Assembly: GCA_018970445.1 (NCBI GenBank)
Contig: JAGWWF010000005.1
Span: 62,001 to 126,000, forward strand
DNA length: 64,000 nt
Direction of reading: 5' to 3'
Source: Alphaproteobacteria bacterium
Lineage (GTDB): Bacteria; Pseudomonadota; Alphaproteobacteria; Sphingomonadales; Sphingomonadaceae
In this document: positions 24,684 through 33,500 of the stretch, piece by piece
Position numbering within the stretch: position 1 is the stretch's first letter
How the letters are laid out: every line of letters begins with the position of its first letter
Made by a program: the position numbers and the translations under genes
Notes under the pieces: generated by a model
Database searches by the model: none
What the model saw: only the letters and a program-made list of their open reading frames with translations
Told to the model about the DNA's origin: nothing

Positions 24684-25295
24684 TCAACCAGACGCCTTGG
24701 CAAACAGCTTGGCCGCCGTCTTCGCGATCAGTTCGCCCTGGTGGCGGGCGCCGGCCAGATCGGTTTCGGAGGGCTGGCGGCTGCCGTCGCCGCCGGCCAC
24801 GGTGGTGGCGCCATAGGGGGCACCGCCCACCACCTCGTCGATGCGCATCTGGCCCTGATGGCTGTAGGGCAGGCCCACGATGGTGAGGCCGAAATGCAGC
24901 AGATTGGTGATGATCGAAAACAGCGTGGTCTCGTTGCCGCCATGCTGGGTGGCGCTGCTGGTGAAGGCCCCGCCCACCTTGCCGTTGAGCGCACCGGTTG
25001 CCCACAATTTGCCGGCACCATCGAAGAAGCTGGCCAGCTGGCCCGGCATGCGGCCAAAGCGGGTGGGGGCCCCCACGATGATCGCGTCATAATTGGGCAG
25101 ATCATCCACGGTCGCCACCGGGGCGGCCTGGTCCAGCTTGAAATGATTGGCGCTGGCCACCGCATCCGGCACGGTTTCCGGCACGCGGCGGATGTCCACC
25201 TGCGCGCCGGCGGCGCGCGCGCCCTCGGCCACCGCCGCCGCCATCGCCTCGATATGGCCATAGGTTGAATAATAGAGCACCAGAATCTTCGGCAT
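24684..25295 (-). CDS. wrbA: NAD(P)H:quinone oxidoreductase WrbA
   Basis: A 203-residue flavodoxin-like FMN enzyme that reduces quinones by two electrons and so avoids semiquinone radicals. The phosphate-binding loop [12 protein letters not shown], the [12 protein letters not shown] segment, the FMN loop [13 protein letters not shown] and the C-terminal [15 protein letters not shown] are all typical. ATG 25295 has GGGAG at a suitable distance; a GTG at 25304 would add three residues. It is divergent from a LysR-type gene, with an inverted repeat between them, a standard arrangement for LysR-controlled quinone or stress genes. Confidence 0.96.
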   Translation of the reverse strand: MPKILVLYYSTYGHIEAMAAAVAEGARAAGAQVDIRRVPETVPDAVASANHFKLDQAAPVATVDDLPNYDAIIVGAPTRFGRMPGQLASFFDGAGKLWATGALNGKVGGAFTSSATQHGGNETTLFSIITNLLHFGLTIVGLPYSHQGQMRIDEVVGGAPYGATTVAGGDGSRQPSETDLAGARHQGELIAKTAAKLFAKASG

Positions 25296-25367
25296 CTTCG
25301 TCACTCCCAGTTGGCCGGGCCTCCGGCATGGCAGGCGTGATAGGCGCTCGCCTTCTTCCCGAAAATC

Positions 25368-25392
25368 TGGATAATATCGAAATCATTGTTCA
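25368..25392. promoter_or_regulatory. Candidate LysR operator between wrbA and LysR
   Basis: TGGATAAT (25368-25375), nine bases, ATTGTTCA (25385-25392): an imperfect inverted repeat with six of eight positions paired. It lies in the 108-bp AT-rich gap between the divergent wrbA and LysR genes, 12 bases from the LysR start. LysR proteins bind such interrupted dyads at divergent promoters. No biochemical support can be read from sequence. Confidence 0.4.
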
Positions 25393-25403
25393 GGATTTTT
25401 GAT

Positions 25404-26294
25404 ATGAAGGTCGGCACGCCAACGCTCGATCAACTCACCGTGCTGGTGGCCATTGCCGATTCCGGCAGCCTGGCCGCCGCCGGTCGCGCGCTGGGCCGCG
25501 CCACCTCGGTGATTGCCTATCAGCTTGACGGGCTGGAGGCGCAGCTGGGCCTGGCGCTGTTCACCCGCGGCACCACACGCCGCCCCGCCCTCACCGATGC
25601 CGGGCGGCTGGTCTTGGCCCACGCCCGCGAAACCCTGGCCAACGTGTCGGCGCTGCAGGCCGGTGTGGCCGCGCTGGCCGGCGGGCAGGAAGCGGAACTG
25701 TCGCTGTCCGTCTCCGTGATGTTCCCGATTCGCACGCTGGTGGCCGCCCTCACCGCGCTGCAGGCGCGCTTTCCCACGCTGGCGGTGCAGCTGCATGTGG
25801 AGGCGCTGGGCGCGGTGCAGGCGCGATTGTTCGACGGCAGCGCCACGCTGGCCATCGGCGGCGCGCTGGATGGGGTGAACGACCGGCTGGTGCGGCACAG
25901 CCTGGCCGGGGTGCCGCTGGTGCCGGTGGCCGCGCCCGGCCATCCCCTCGCCCGCCCGGGCATCGCGCCCGGCGAAGCCCAGCGCCATCTGCAACTGGTG
26001 CTCACCGATCGCTCCCGCCTCACCGCAGGCCGGGATTTCGGCGTGCTGTCGCCGCGCAGCTGGCGGCTGGGCGACCTGGGCGCCAAGCATGCCCTGCTCA
26101 AGGCCGGGGCCGGCTGGGGCAACATGCCGGTGCCGATGGTGGCCGCCGATCTGGCCGCCGGCAGCCTGGTGCGGCTTGAACTGCCCGATTGGCCGGGCAC
26201 CACCTATCCCATCGAACTGCTGCACCGGCCCGATCACACCCCCGGCCCGGCGGCGCGCTGGCTGATGGATTGGCTGGCCGGCGCCGGGGGCTGA
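25404..26294 (+). CDS. LysR family transcriptional regulator
   Basis: A 296-residue regulator. The winged helix-turn-helix spans about residues 6-65 (LDQLTVLVAIADSGSLAAAG, with RATSVIAYQLDGLEAQLG as recognition region) and is followed by the linker helix and a two-lobed periplasmic-binding-protein-like effector domain (about 90-290). The start is ATG 25404 (MKVGTPTLDQ) rather than the TTG at 25386. It is divergent from wrbA, so control of wrbA and of itself, perhaps in response to a quinone or electrophile, is the simplest inference. The 3' end is convergent with the GDSL hydrolase gene, 30 bases away. Confidence 0.92.
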   Translation: MKVGTPTLDQLTVLVAIADSGSLAAAGRALGRATSVIAYQLDGLEAQLGLALFTRGTTRRPALTDAGRLVLAHARETLANVSALQAGVAALAGGQEAELSLSVSVMFPIRTLVAALTALQARFPTLAVQLHVEALGAVQARLFDGSATLAIGGALDGVNDRLVRHSLAGVPLVPVAAPGHPLARPGIAPGEAQRHLQLVLTDRSRLTAGRDFGVLSPRSWRLGDLGAKHALLKAGAGWGNMPVPMVAADLAAGSLVRLELPDWPGTTYPIELLHRPDHTPGPAARWLMDWLAGAGG

Positions 26295-26324
26295 ACCGCC
26301 CTGCATTGGCCGATGGGTGCCGGA

Positions 26325-27125
26325 TCAGGCCCCGGGCTTCAGAAAGGCCAGCAACCGGTCGCGCCAGCGGCGATAGCCGTCACGGCTGGGGTGCAGGCCG
26401 TCGTTGAACAGCGCGCCGCGCTGGCGGCCGGCGCTGTCAACAAAATCGGGATAGAGATCAAGATAGGCCAGCCCCGGCGTGCGCGCGGCATGAGCCCTGA
26501 TAGCGGCGTTCACCGGCTGCACCACCGTGGCATTCTTGCCCGCATCGTCGGTTGGCAGCAGCGACTGGATGACAATGCGCGCCTGTGGCTTGCGCTCGCG
26601 GATGCGGTTCACCACGGCGATGATGCCGTGTTCGATGCTGGTAGCGGCCGGCACCTCGGCATCGAAACTGTTGTTGATGCCCAGCATCACGAACACCACA
26701 TCCGGTTGCAGATCGGCTCGGTCCAGCCAGCCGCTGCCGCCTTCGGCCGCAGGCTGCAGCCGGTGCAGCACATGTTCGATGCGATCGCCCGAAACGCCAA
26801 GGTTCAGCGCCTTCAGCGCCGGCACCGCGCCGCCGAAACTTTCATCCCACGCAGATCGGCCGCAATAGCGGCCGGGCAACCAGGGATTGGCATCAAGATG
26901 CCAGAAATCGGTGATGGAATCGCCCACGAACAGCAGGCGGACGGGACGCAGATCCGGCGCGCTGGCCAGATGCTGATCAATATCGGCGGCGCGCTTCTGC
27001 CAATAATCCACGCGCGGTAACGGCTGTTCCGACTGGTATCGGGCCTGGGCCTGCGCCTGGGCCAGGGCCGCACCGGGCAGCCCCACTGCCAGCCACGCGG
27101 CCAGCATCATCATCCCTCGCGCCAT
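26325..27125 (-). CDS. Secreted SGNH/GDSL hydrolase
   Basis: A 266-residue exported esterase-type protein. A signal peptide covers about residues 1-22 (ALA/Q). The four SGNH blocks are present: FVGDSITDFW with the nucleophile S70, NLGVSGDRIEHVL with the oxyanion Gly, MLGINNSFD with the Asn, and DGLHPSRDGY with the catalytic Asp-His pair. The block order and the GINN variant resemble the platelet-activating-factor acetylhydrolase / sialate-esterase-like SGNH group, which deacylates sugars or lipids. It is divergent from a sugar-type (GPH) transporter, consistent with a role in carbohydrate uptake, but the substrate is not known. Confidence 0.9.
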   Translation of the reverse strand: MARGMMMLAAWLAVGLPGAALAQAQAQARYQSEQPLPRVDYWQKRAADIDQHLASAPDLRPVRLLFVGDSITDFWHLDANPWLPGRYCGRSAWDESFGGAVPALKALNLGVSGDRIEHVLHRLQPAAEGGSGWLDRADLQPDVVFVMLGINNSFDAEVPAATSIEHGIIAVVNRIRERKPQARIVIQSLLPTDDAGKNATVVQPVNAAIRAHAARTPGLAYLDLYPDFVDSAGRQRGALFNDGLHPSRDGYRRWRDRLLAFLKPGA

Positions 27126-27197
27126 TGCGGCCTCCCCTGTCCGTTTGGTCCATCATGGCAGGCTGGGGGCCAACTGCAACCAATACCACGCTGCGGC

Positions 27198-27226
27198 TTT
27201 ACAGCCTTGCCCAAGCCCCTGATAGT
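27198..27226 (+). promoter_or_regulatory. Candidate promoter of the GPH transporter
   Basis: TTTACA (27198-27203), 17 bases, GATAGT (27221-27226): a sigma-70-like pair with ideal spacing, about 38 bases before the ATG of the transporter gene at 27265. It sits in the 139-bp gap shared with the divergent hydrolase gene. Confidence 0.4.
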
Positions 27227-27264
27227 GCAGCAAAGCGGCCACGAGTGCCGCAGGGGATGATGCT

Positions 27265-28707
27265 ATGGCAACTGCCGACCGGCCATCATTGGGCACCCGC
27301 CTCGCCTTTGGCTTTGGCGCGGGTGCCTATGGCATCAAGGATGGCGGCTTCGGTTATTTCCTGCTGCTCTTCTACAGCCAGGTGATCGGCGTCGATGCGC
27401 GGCTGGTCGGGCTGGCGATCACCATCTCGCTGCTCGTCGATGCCCTGCTCGATCCGGTGATCGGCTTCTGGTCCGACAATCTGCGCTCGCGCTGGGGGCG
27501 GCGGCACCCGTTCATGTATGCCTCGGCCCTGCCGGTGGCGGCGACCTATTTCCTGATCTGGGATCCGCCGGCCAGCTGGTCGCAATCCGCCTTGTTCTTC
27601 TACCTGCTTGGCCTCGCCATCTTCGTGCGGGTCAGCATCAGCCTCTATGAAATTCCCAGCACCGCGCTCGGCCCCGAACTGGCCAGAAGCTATGACGAGC
27701 GCAGCGCCCTGTTCGGCTGGCGGCTGTTCTTCGCCTGGGTGATCGGCAGCATCATGAGCGTGGCCAATTTCTCCCTGATCTTCCCGGCCTTTGCCACCGC
27801 CGCCATCCCCAATGGCCAGTTCAACCGCGATGCCTATGAACTTTATGGCATGATCGCCTCGGTGCTGATCTTCATCGCCATCCTGGTCTCCGCCGCCGGC
27901 ACCCACAACCGCATCCCGCACCTGCGCACGGCCCAGCCGCGCCCGGCCGGCCGGCCCCGCGCCATCTTCCGCCAGATCTTCGCCACCATCGCCAACCGCG
28001 ATTTCGCCGCCCTGTTCGTCGCTGCCATCTTCGGCGCCATCGCCACCGGCATCTCGGCTTCGCTCAGCTTCTATTTCTCGGCCTATTTCTGGGGGTTCTC
28101 CTCCCAACAGATCGGCCTGATCACCATGAGCGTCTTTGCCTCGGCGGCGATTGGCGGTGGCCTGGCCCCCACGGTCACCCGCCGGCTGGGCAAGCAGCGC
28201 GGTGCCATGGTGATCGGCATACTGGCCGGCCTGGCCCTGCCGCTGCCGATCATCGCCCGGCTGCTGGGCCTGCTGCCGGCCAATGGCGATCCCGCCATCT
28301 TCTGGATCGTCTTCATCGTCACCATGGTCGATGTCGGCCTGATCATCTGCTTCCAGGCGCTCACCGCCTCCATGCTGGCCGATCTGGTGGAACAGGCCGA
28401 GGTGCGCACCGGCCAGCGATCGGAAGGCATTTTCTTTGCCGCCAACACCTTCATCCGCAAGGCGGTGCAGGGCCTGGGCGTGATGGCCGCCAGCCTGGTG
28501 CTGACGCTGGCCGAATTCCCCAAAGGGGCGACGCCCGATCAGGTCGGCCCTGACAGCCTGTTCCGGCTGGGCGCCACCTATGTGCCGGCGATCTGGCTGG
28601 TGTGGGCCTGCATGATCCTCGCCGTCTCCCGCTACCGCCTCAGCCGCGCCGATCACGAGGCCAATCTGAAGACGCTGGGTGACCGCCTGCCCGGCGGGAG
28701 CGCCTGA
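27265..28707 (+). CDS. MFS transporter, GPH sugar-cation type
   Basis: A 480-residue, twelve-helix transporter of the glycoside-pentoside-hexuronide branch of the major facilitator superfamily. These symport sugars or related glycosides with H+ or Na+. Hallmarks: FGFGAGAYGIKDGGFGYFLL at the start, the helix 2-3 motif DALLDPVIGFWSDNLRSRWG with RRHPFM, and a long central loop. The ATG at 27265 follows CAGGGGATG. A TTG-started LysE gene begins three bases after its stop, so the two are probably co-translated. The neighbouring SGNH hydrolase may release the transported compound, which is inference. Confidence 0.88.
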   Translation: MATADRPSLGTRLAFGFGAGAYGIKDGGFGYFLLLFYSQVIGVDARLVGLAITISLLVDALLDPVIGFWSDNLRSRWGRRHPFMYASALPVAATYFLIWDPPASWSQSALFFYLLGLAIFVRVSISLYEIPSTALGPELARSYDERSALFGWRLFFAWVIGSIMSVANFSLIFPAFATAAIPNGQFNRDAYELYGMIASVLIFIAILVSAAGTHNRIPHLRTAQPRPAGRPRAIFRQIFATIANRDFAALFVAAIFGAIATGISASLSFYFSAYFWGFSSQQIGLITMSVFASAAIGGGLAPTVTRRLGKQRGAMVIGILAGLALPLPIIARLLGLLPANGDPAIFWIVFIVTMVDVGLIICFQALTASMLADLVEQAEVRTGQRSEGIFFAANTFIRKAVQGLGVMAASLVLTLAEFPKGATPDQVGPDSLFRLGATYVPAIWLVWACMILAVSRYRLSRADHEANLKTLGDRLPGGSA

Positions 28708-28710
28708 CTC

Positions 28711-29319
28711 TTGGATCTGCTGGGCTTCGCGCTGGCCGTCCTGCTCATTGAACTGACGCCGGGGCCCAACATGGCCTGGCTGGCAGCGCTGGCGGCCACG
28801 GAAGGCCGGCGCTCCGGGCTGGCGGCCGTTGCCGGCGTGGCATTGGGGCTGCTGGCCAATGGCGTGCTGGCGGCGCTGGGGCTGGTGGCGCTGTTGCAGG
28901 CGGCGCCGCAACTCTTGTGGGCGCTGCGGCTGGCCGGCGCCGGCATGATGCTGTGGCTGGCGATCTCCGCCTGGCGCGATGCCGATGCGCCGGTGGACCA
29001 GGGCAAGCTCGCACAGGGCAGCCCCCAGTCATTCCTGGCCGGCGCGCTCATCAACCTGTTGAACCCGAAAGCCTATATGTTCTTCGTGGTGGTGGCGCCG
29101 CAGTTCATGGGCGGCCGCACGCTTGATCTGCCCGCCGCGCTGCTGCTGGCCGGCATCAGCACCGGCATCGCCACCGCCATCCATCTTGCCATCGTGGCAA
29201 CCGGGGCGCAGGCGCAGGCGCTGCTGCAGGACGCGCGGCGGATGCGACTGGTCCGCCGCCTGTTCGCGCTGGTGATGCTGGGGATGGCGGTCAGCTTTCT
29301 GGCCGCCGATCTGGGCTGA
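28711..29319 (+). CDS. LysE/RhtB family exporter
   Basis: A 202-residue, six-helix membrane exporter of amino acids or related metabolites. The family signature ELTPGPNMAWLAALA is near the N-terminus, and ALINLLNPKAYMFFVVV matches the conserved second half. The start is a TTG at 28711 with a GGCGGGAG ribosome site that lies within the end of the previous gene. No ATG is available upstream in frame. The 3' end is convergent with the EVE gene, 6 bases away. Substrate unknown. Confidence 0.88.
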   Translation: MDLLGFALAVLLIELTPGPNMAWLAALAATEGRRSGLAAVAGVALGLLANGVLAALGLVALLQAAPQLLWALRLAGAGMMLWLAISAWRDADAPVDQGKLAQGSPQSFLAGALINLLNPKAYMFFVVVAPQFMGGRTLDLPAALLLAGISTGIATAIHLAIVATGAQAQALLQDARRMRLVRRLFALVMLGMAVSFLAADLG

Positions 29320-29325
29320 GCCGCC

Positions 29326-29733
29326 TCAACGGCCGGCCATTTCCATCACCACATCCCATTCGTCATCGCTGATCGGTACCACCGAAAGGCGGAACTGGCG
29401 GAACATGGCCATGCCGGCAAGACGCGGTTCGGCCTTCATTTCGGCGAGCGTCACGGCACGCGGCATCGGTGCCTTGGGGCCGACCATCACCGCCGGAAAG
29501 CGGCCCTTGGGGTCGGATGGATCGATGAAATGCTCACCCACCACCTCGGCGATGCCGACGATGCACAGGCCCTCGTTGGAGTGATAGAAGAACAGCTCAT
29601 CGCCAATCTTCATGCTGCGCAGGTAGATGGCGGCCTGGTTGTTGCGCACGCCGTCCCACGCGGTCTTGCCGTCCTGCAACAGCTGATCCCAGCTGTATTT
29701 GAACGGTTCGGATTTCGCCAGCCAGCGCGCCAT
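29326..29733 (-). CDS. EVE domain protein
   Basis: A 135-residue single-domain protein of the EVE (PUA-like) fold. MARWLAKSEPFKYSWDQLL, WDGVRNNQAAIYLRSMKIGD and LFFYHSNEGLCIVGIAEV match the family. EVE domains bind modified bases and occur in restriction systems and in tRNA or RNA-linked contexts. This one is a stand-alone copy, next to an ArsC-like gene whose TGA ends one base before... its own start region, so they are co-transcribed with the ArsC-like gene first. No restriction gene is near. Confidence 0.9.
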   Translation of the reverse strand: MARWLAKSEPFKYSWDQLLQDGKTAWDGVRNNQAAIYLRSMKIGDELFFYHSNEGLCIVGIAEVVGEHFIDPSDPKGRFPAVMVGPKAPMPRAVTLAEMKAEPRLAGMAMFRQFRLSVVPISDDEWDVVMEMAGR

Positions 29734-29734
29734 C

Positions 29735-30073
29735 TCAGAACGCTCCCGCCCAGGCTTCGGCCTTGAAACCGATCAGGGCGACGTCATCGCCTTCCACGAT
29801 CGGCCGCTTGATCATGCTGGGGTTGGCCAGCATCAGGGCCATGGCCTTGTCGGCATCCAGCCCCTGCTTGTCCGCATCGGGCAAGGCCTTGAAGGTGGTG
29901 CCGGCGCGGTTCAGCACCGCCTCCCAGCCCCAGCGCGCCACCCACCGGCTCAGCGCCTCGGCCGGCACGCCGGCCTTCTTGTAATCATGGAACTGGTGGG
30001 CGATGCCGCGCTCGGCCAGGAAGGCGCGCGCCTTCTTCACCGTGTCGCAATTGGGAATGCCATAGAGGATCAT
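29735..30073 (-). CDS. ArsC/Spx family reductase-like protein
   Basis: A 112-residue thioredoxin-fold protein of the ArsC/YffB type. The N-terminal ILYGIPNCDTVKKARAFL carries the single active-site Cys9, and IKRPIVEGDDVALIGF is the conserved substrate-binding end with the family RP pair. Members are glutathione-dependent reductases of uncertain substrate; true arsenate reductases sit in ars operons, which is not the case here. The ATG 30073 is selected because it starts the fold exactly. The EVE gene follows after one base, so the pair forms a minimal operon, divergent from the photolyase gene. Confidence 0.88.
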   Translation of the reverse strand: MILYGIPNCDTVKKARAFLAERGIAHQFHDYKKAGVPAEALSRWVARWGWEAVLNRAGTTFKALPDADKQGLDADKAMALMLANPSMIKRPIVEGDDVALIGFKAEAWAGAF

Positions 30074-30184
30074 GGCCGGCCTCATGCCGCAGCCGCGCGG
30101 CGCTGCCAAGCGGGCGCAGCGCATCGCGGCGGCCTGCGACAGGCTGGCCCATGCAGGGGCGGAACAAACGGGCTACACCGGGGC

Positions 30185-31675
30185 ATGGACATCGTCTGGT
30201 TCAAGCGCGATTTGCGGGTGCATGATCATGCGCCGCTGGCCGCTGCCGTCGCCAGCGGGCGGCCGGTGCTGCCGCTCTACATCGTCGAGCCGGACCAGTG
30301 GGCGCAAGCCGATGCCAGCGGCCGGCAGTTCGGCTTTCTGGCCGAATCGCTGGCCGATCTGGATCGCAGCCTGCGGGCGCGCGGGGCCAGGCTGGTGGTG
30401 CGGGTGGGCGATGCGGTGCGCGTGCTGCACGATCTCCACGCCAGCCATGGCATCAGCGCGATCCACGCCCACCAGGAAACCGGCAATCTGTGGAGCTTTG
30501 GCCGCGACAAGGCGGTGCGGCGCTGGGCGCAGGCTGCGGGCGTGCCGGTGCATGAAGCCATGCTGCATGGCGCGTGGCGGGCACTGAACAGCCGCAACGG
30601 CTGGGCGGCGCGGTGGGAGGCGATGATGCGCGCGCCCCGCCTGCCGGCCCCCGCCGGCATCACCATGGCCGCGCTGGCCAGTGATCCCATGCCCCAGCCT
30701 GCCGACATCGGCCTGGCGCCCGATCCGTGCGCACGCCAGCCCGGCGGCCGGCGCGAAGGCCTGACGCTGCTGAAGGGCTTTCTGGCGACACGCGGCCGGC
30801 CCTATCGTGCGGCCATGGCGGCCCCGGACAGCGGCGCCACCCATTGTTCCCGCCTGTCCCCGCATCTGGCGCTGGGCACGATCAGCCTGCGGGAGGCATT
30901 TCAGGCCGCACGCGCCGCCCGCCAGCGCTGGCAGGACGCCGGCGATGCGGCGTTCGTCCGTTCCATCGACAGCTTCATCAGCCGGCTGCACTGGCACTGC
31001 CACTTCATCCAGAAGCTGGAGGATGCGCCCTGGCTCGAAGCGCGCTGCCTCCACCCGGCCTATGAGGCCTTGCCCGATCACGACGCGGCCCGGCTGGCAG
31101 CCTGGGCCGGGGGGCGAACCGGCTGGCCGTTCGTCGATGCCTGCATGCGCAGCCTCAATGCCACCGGCTGGCTCAACTTCCGGATGCGGGCGATGGTGAT
31201 GGCGGAGGCCAGCTATCATCTGCGGCTGGATTGGCGGCAATCGGGCGCGGTGCTGGCCCGGTTGTTCACCGATTATGAACCGGGCATCCACTGGCCGCAG
31301 GTGCAGATGCAATCGGGCACCACCGGCACCAACATCCCGCGCATCTACAACCCGGTGAAGCAAGGCCTCGATCAGGACCCGCAGGGACGGTTCATCCGGC
31401 GCTGGCTGCCCGAACTGGCGCATCTGCCCACGCCCTTCGTCCATGAACCGTGGAAGGCAGCCGTTGCCGCCGCCTATCCCGCCCCGCTGGTCGATCACGA
31501 ACAGGCCGCCCGCGCCGCCCGCGCCGCCATCACCGCCCTCCGCCGCGATCCGGCCCATGCCGCCCCGGCCCGCGCCATCGTGCACCGCCACGGCAGCCGC
31601 CGGGCCGGCCTGCCCGACACCACCCGCCGCCGCCAACCCGCCGCCCCGCCCGCCCAGGGCCGGCTGGATATCTGA
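30185..31675 (+). CDS. Photolyase/cryptochrome-family flavoprotein
   Basis: A 496-residue member of the photolyase/cryptochrome family. The N-terminal alpha/beta domain begins VWFKRDLRVHDHAPL, and the FAD domain shows TGWPFVDACMRSLNATGW, NFRMRAMVMAEASY and RRWLPELAHL. Family enzymes use light to split UV dimers or act as light sensors. Two regions differ from E. coli-type photolyase as I recall it: LHWHCHFIQKLED precedes the flavin pocket, and EPGIHWPQVQMQSG stands where the flavin-facing Asn and the WQW segment are expected. So the catalytic class is uncertain. A Pro/Ala/Arg-rich tail of about 50 residues ends the protein. No SOS-like box is evident upstream. Confidence 0.85.
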   Translation: MDIVWFKRDLRVHDHAPLAAAVASGRPVLPLYIVEPDQWAQADASGRQFGFLAESLADLDRSLRARGARLVVRVGDAVRVLHDLHASHGISAIHAHQETGNLWSFGRDKAVRRWAQAAGVPVHEAMLHGAWRALNSRNGWAARWEAMMRAPRLPAPAGITMAALASDPMPQPADIGLAPDPCARQPGGRREGLTLLKGFLATRGRPYRAAMAAPDSGATHCSRLSPHLALGTISLREAFQAARAARQRWQDAGDAAFVRSIDSFISRLHWHCHFIQKLEDAPWLEARCLHPAYEALPDHDAARLAAWAGGRTGWPFVDACMRSLNATGWLNFRMRAMVMAEASYHLRLDWRQSGAVLARLFTDYEPGIHWPQVQMQSGTTGTNIPRIYNPVKQGLDQDPQGRFIRRWLPELAHLPTPFVHEPWKAAVAAAYPAPLVDHEQAARAARAAITALRRDPAHAAPARAIVHRHGSRRAGLPDTTRRRQPAAPPAQGRLDI

Positions 31676-31679
31676 CCGG

Positions 31680-32906
31680 TCAGCCGGCGGCCAGGCGCGC
31701 CCGCAGCCGCCGGCGTTCCAGCCAGTGCGCGCCTGCAAACATCACCAGAACCGGGGCCATGGCCAGGGGCAGCGACTGGTGTTCCGGCAGCGGCCGCCCA
31801 CCCGCCAGTTCCAGCACCAGATAGACCAGAACAAGATGCAGGCTGAACATTTCAACACCATAGCGGCCCACGGTGCGCAGCGGCGGCCAGGTGATCAGCC
31901 GCTGGAACCACAGGGCCGCCAGCCGAACCAACGACCGGCCATCGCGCACGCCGGCCACCAGCAGCCAGGTGGCCAGATAGGCCACCAGCACGAACGACAG
32001 CAGATCCAGCGGCGGCAGGATGACCCGGTTATTCTCGCGCAGATACTGCAATTGCCACTGCATGGTCGCGTGATCCAGATGGATGGTGCGGGACAGGATG
32101 GTGAGCAGGATCAGCAACAGCACGGCAAGGCCGGCCAGCTGGGCAGCAGCTGCCGTTCCCAGTCAGGCAATCGGCAACTGCTGGCGCTGCTGTATGCGCC
32201 CGATCACCAGCCCGCCAAAGAACAGAAGCTGCCAGCCCAGAAGATTGAAATACAGGCCGGCGTGCAGATTGATGGCCAGCGCACCGAACAGATGTTGCAG
32301 TCCCTGCATCGGCAATTGTGCCAGGTTGGTTTGCGCCACACACCACAGGCCGGCACTGGCCAGCACCACCGTCGCCGCGCGGCCCGATGCCATGGCCGAA
32401 ACCGCCCATGGCACGAACAGGATGAAGATGATGTACATCGGCAGCAGGCCCATGTGGGCGCTGCCGGTCAACATGGCGAGCGACAGGCCGATCACCGCCT
32501 GCGGCTCTTCGCGATAGGGGGCAAACAGGCTGTGTGCGGACAGCGGCAGCGCCAGGGCCAGCGCGGCCAGCAGCAGCACGAGACCGGCATGGAACAGCCA
32601 GATCCGCCGGATCGATTTCCAGCACAGCTGCCATACCCCGTTGTGGCCGCTGCGATCATGGGCGATGGCCGTTACCAGCCCCATCCCGAACCCCGCCAGA
32701 AACACGAAGATGTGCGCCACGGAGAAAAAGGCAATCTTGTCCGGATTCAGCGAGGCCACCGCCGAATGGACCTTGGCGTTGACATGACCCATCATCATGA
32801 AGATGACGGCCATGCCCCGCATGCCGTCAACAGCATCTATCCGCACGCGCCGCCCCCAGCCGTAACCCCAATCCAAGGCGTGTCGATAGATGAACGCGGC
32901 AACCAA
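31680..32906 (-). pseudogene. OpgC-type membrane protein with in-frame TGA
   Basis: A polytopic membrane protein of the OpgC type (acyltransferase-3 clan), which succinylates periplasmic glucans in the model organism. RVRIDAVDGMRGMAVIFMMM with a following GHVN is the conserved first-helix region, and about ten hydrophobic helices follow. A TGA at 32165-32163 interrupts the frame after QQLPIA, and the same frame then continues with a helix (AGLAVLLLILL) and four or so more to the stop at 31680. The two pieces together are about 408 codons, the normal family length. No ATG precedes the homology; a TTG at 32906 is the best start. A CGA-to-TGA or TGG-to-TGA change explains the break. No glucan synthase gene is near. 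Confidence 0.8.
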
Positions 32907-33017
32907 CGGTGGATGAGCATGCCCATGTTGGGCACCTCAGGTGCCGGGGTGGATACCGCCGCTGGCGCTGCCGGAGCGCTTGCGCCGCGTCAGATGTCAG
33001 GGCATCAGCGGGCGGCC

Positions 33018-33500
33018 ATGGGCGAAAACCCGATCACCCCTGCCGGCATGGCCGCGCTGCGCGCCCGCTATGATGGGCTGCTGCACGGGGAACGGCCGCA
33101 GATTGTCGAGGTCGTGCGCTGGGCCGCCGGCAATGGCGACCGCAGCGAGAATGGCGATTACATCTATGGCCGCAAGCGCCTGCGCGAGATTGATCGCGAG
33201 CTGGCGCATCTGGCCAGACGCATGGCCGCCGCCCGCGTGATCGATCCGGCCGGCCAGACGGAGCGGGACAGGGTGCTGTTCGGCTGCACCGTCACCATCG
33301 CCGATGATGACGACAATCGCCGCACCCTCACCCTGATCGGCGATGACGAGCAGGACGTGGGCGCCGGCCGCATCGGCTGGAGCGCCCCGATGGCACGGGC
33401 GCTGCGCGGTGCCCGCGTGGGCGATGTGCGGCAGTTGCGCCTGCCGGCCGGCGAGAAACAGTGGGAGGTGCTGGCGATCAGCTGGCCCGGCGACGCGTAG
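33018..33500 (+). CDS. greB: Transcription elongation factor GreB
   Basis: A 160-residue factor that enters the secondary channel of stalled RNA polymerase and stimulates cleavage of backtracked RNA. The N-terminal coiled coil has the GreB tip GDRSENGDYIYGRKRLREI with its acidic residues, and the C-terminal FKBP-like domain ends with LPAGEKQWEVLAI. The ATG at 33018 is used; 32994 is an alternative. The last 23 bases overlap, tail to tail, the end of the APC permease gene. The long open frame upstream of it is antisense to the OpgC-type gene and is not coding. Confidence 0.93.
   Translation: MGENPITPAGMAALRARYDGLLHGERPQIVEVVRWAAGNGDRSENGDYIYGRKRLREIDRELAHLARRMAAARVIDPAGQTERDRVLFGCTVTIADDDDNRRTLTLIGDDEQDVGAGRIGWSAPMARALRGARVGDVRQLRLPAGEKQWEVLAISWPGDA

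Noticed and set aside
19691-25268. Long plus-strand frames of 834 and 916 codons opposite der, bamB, panB and wrbA
   Set aside because: Same cause as the antisense frame above. The sense genes on the minus strand have complete, recognisable domains, and the antisense products are His/Gln/Arg/Ala-rich without motifs.
32163-32165. The internal TGA read as selenocysteine
   Set aside because: No selenoprotein of this membrane acyltransferase type is known to me, and the position is within a membrane loop without a redox motif. A nonsense change or sequencing error is simpler.
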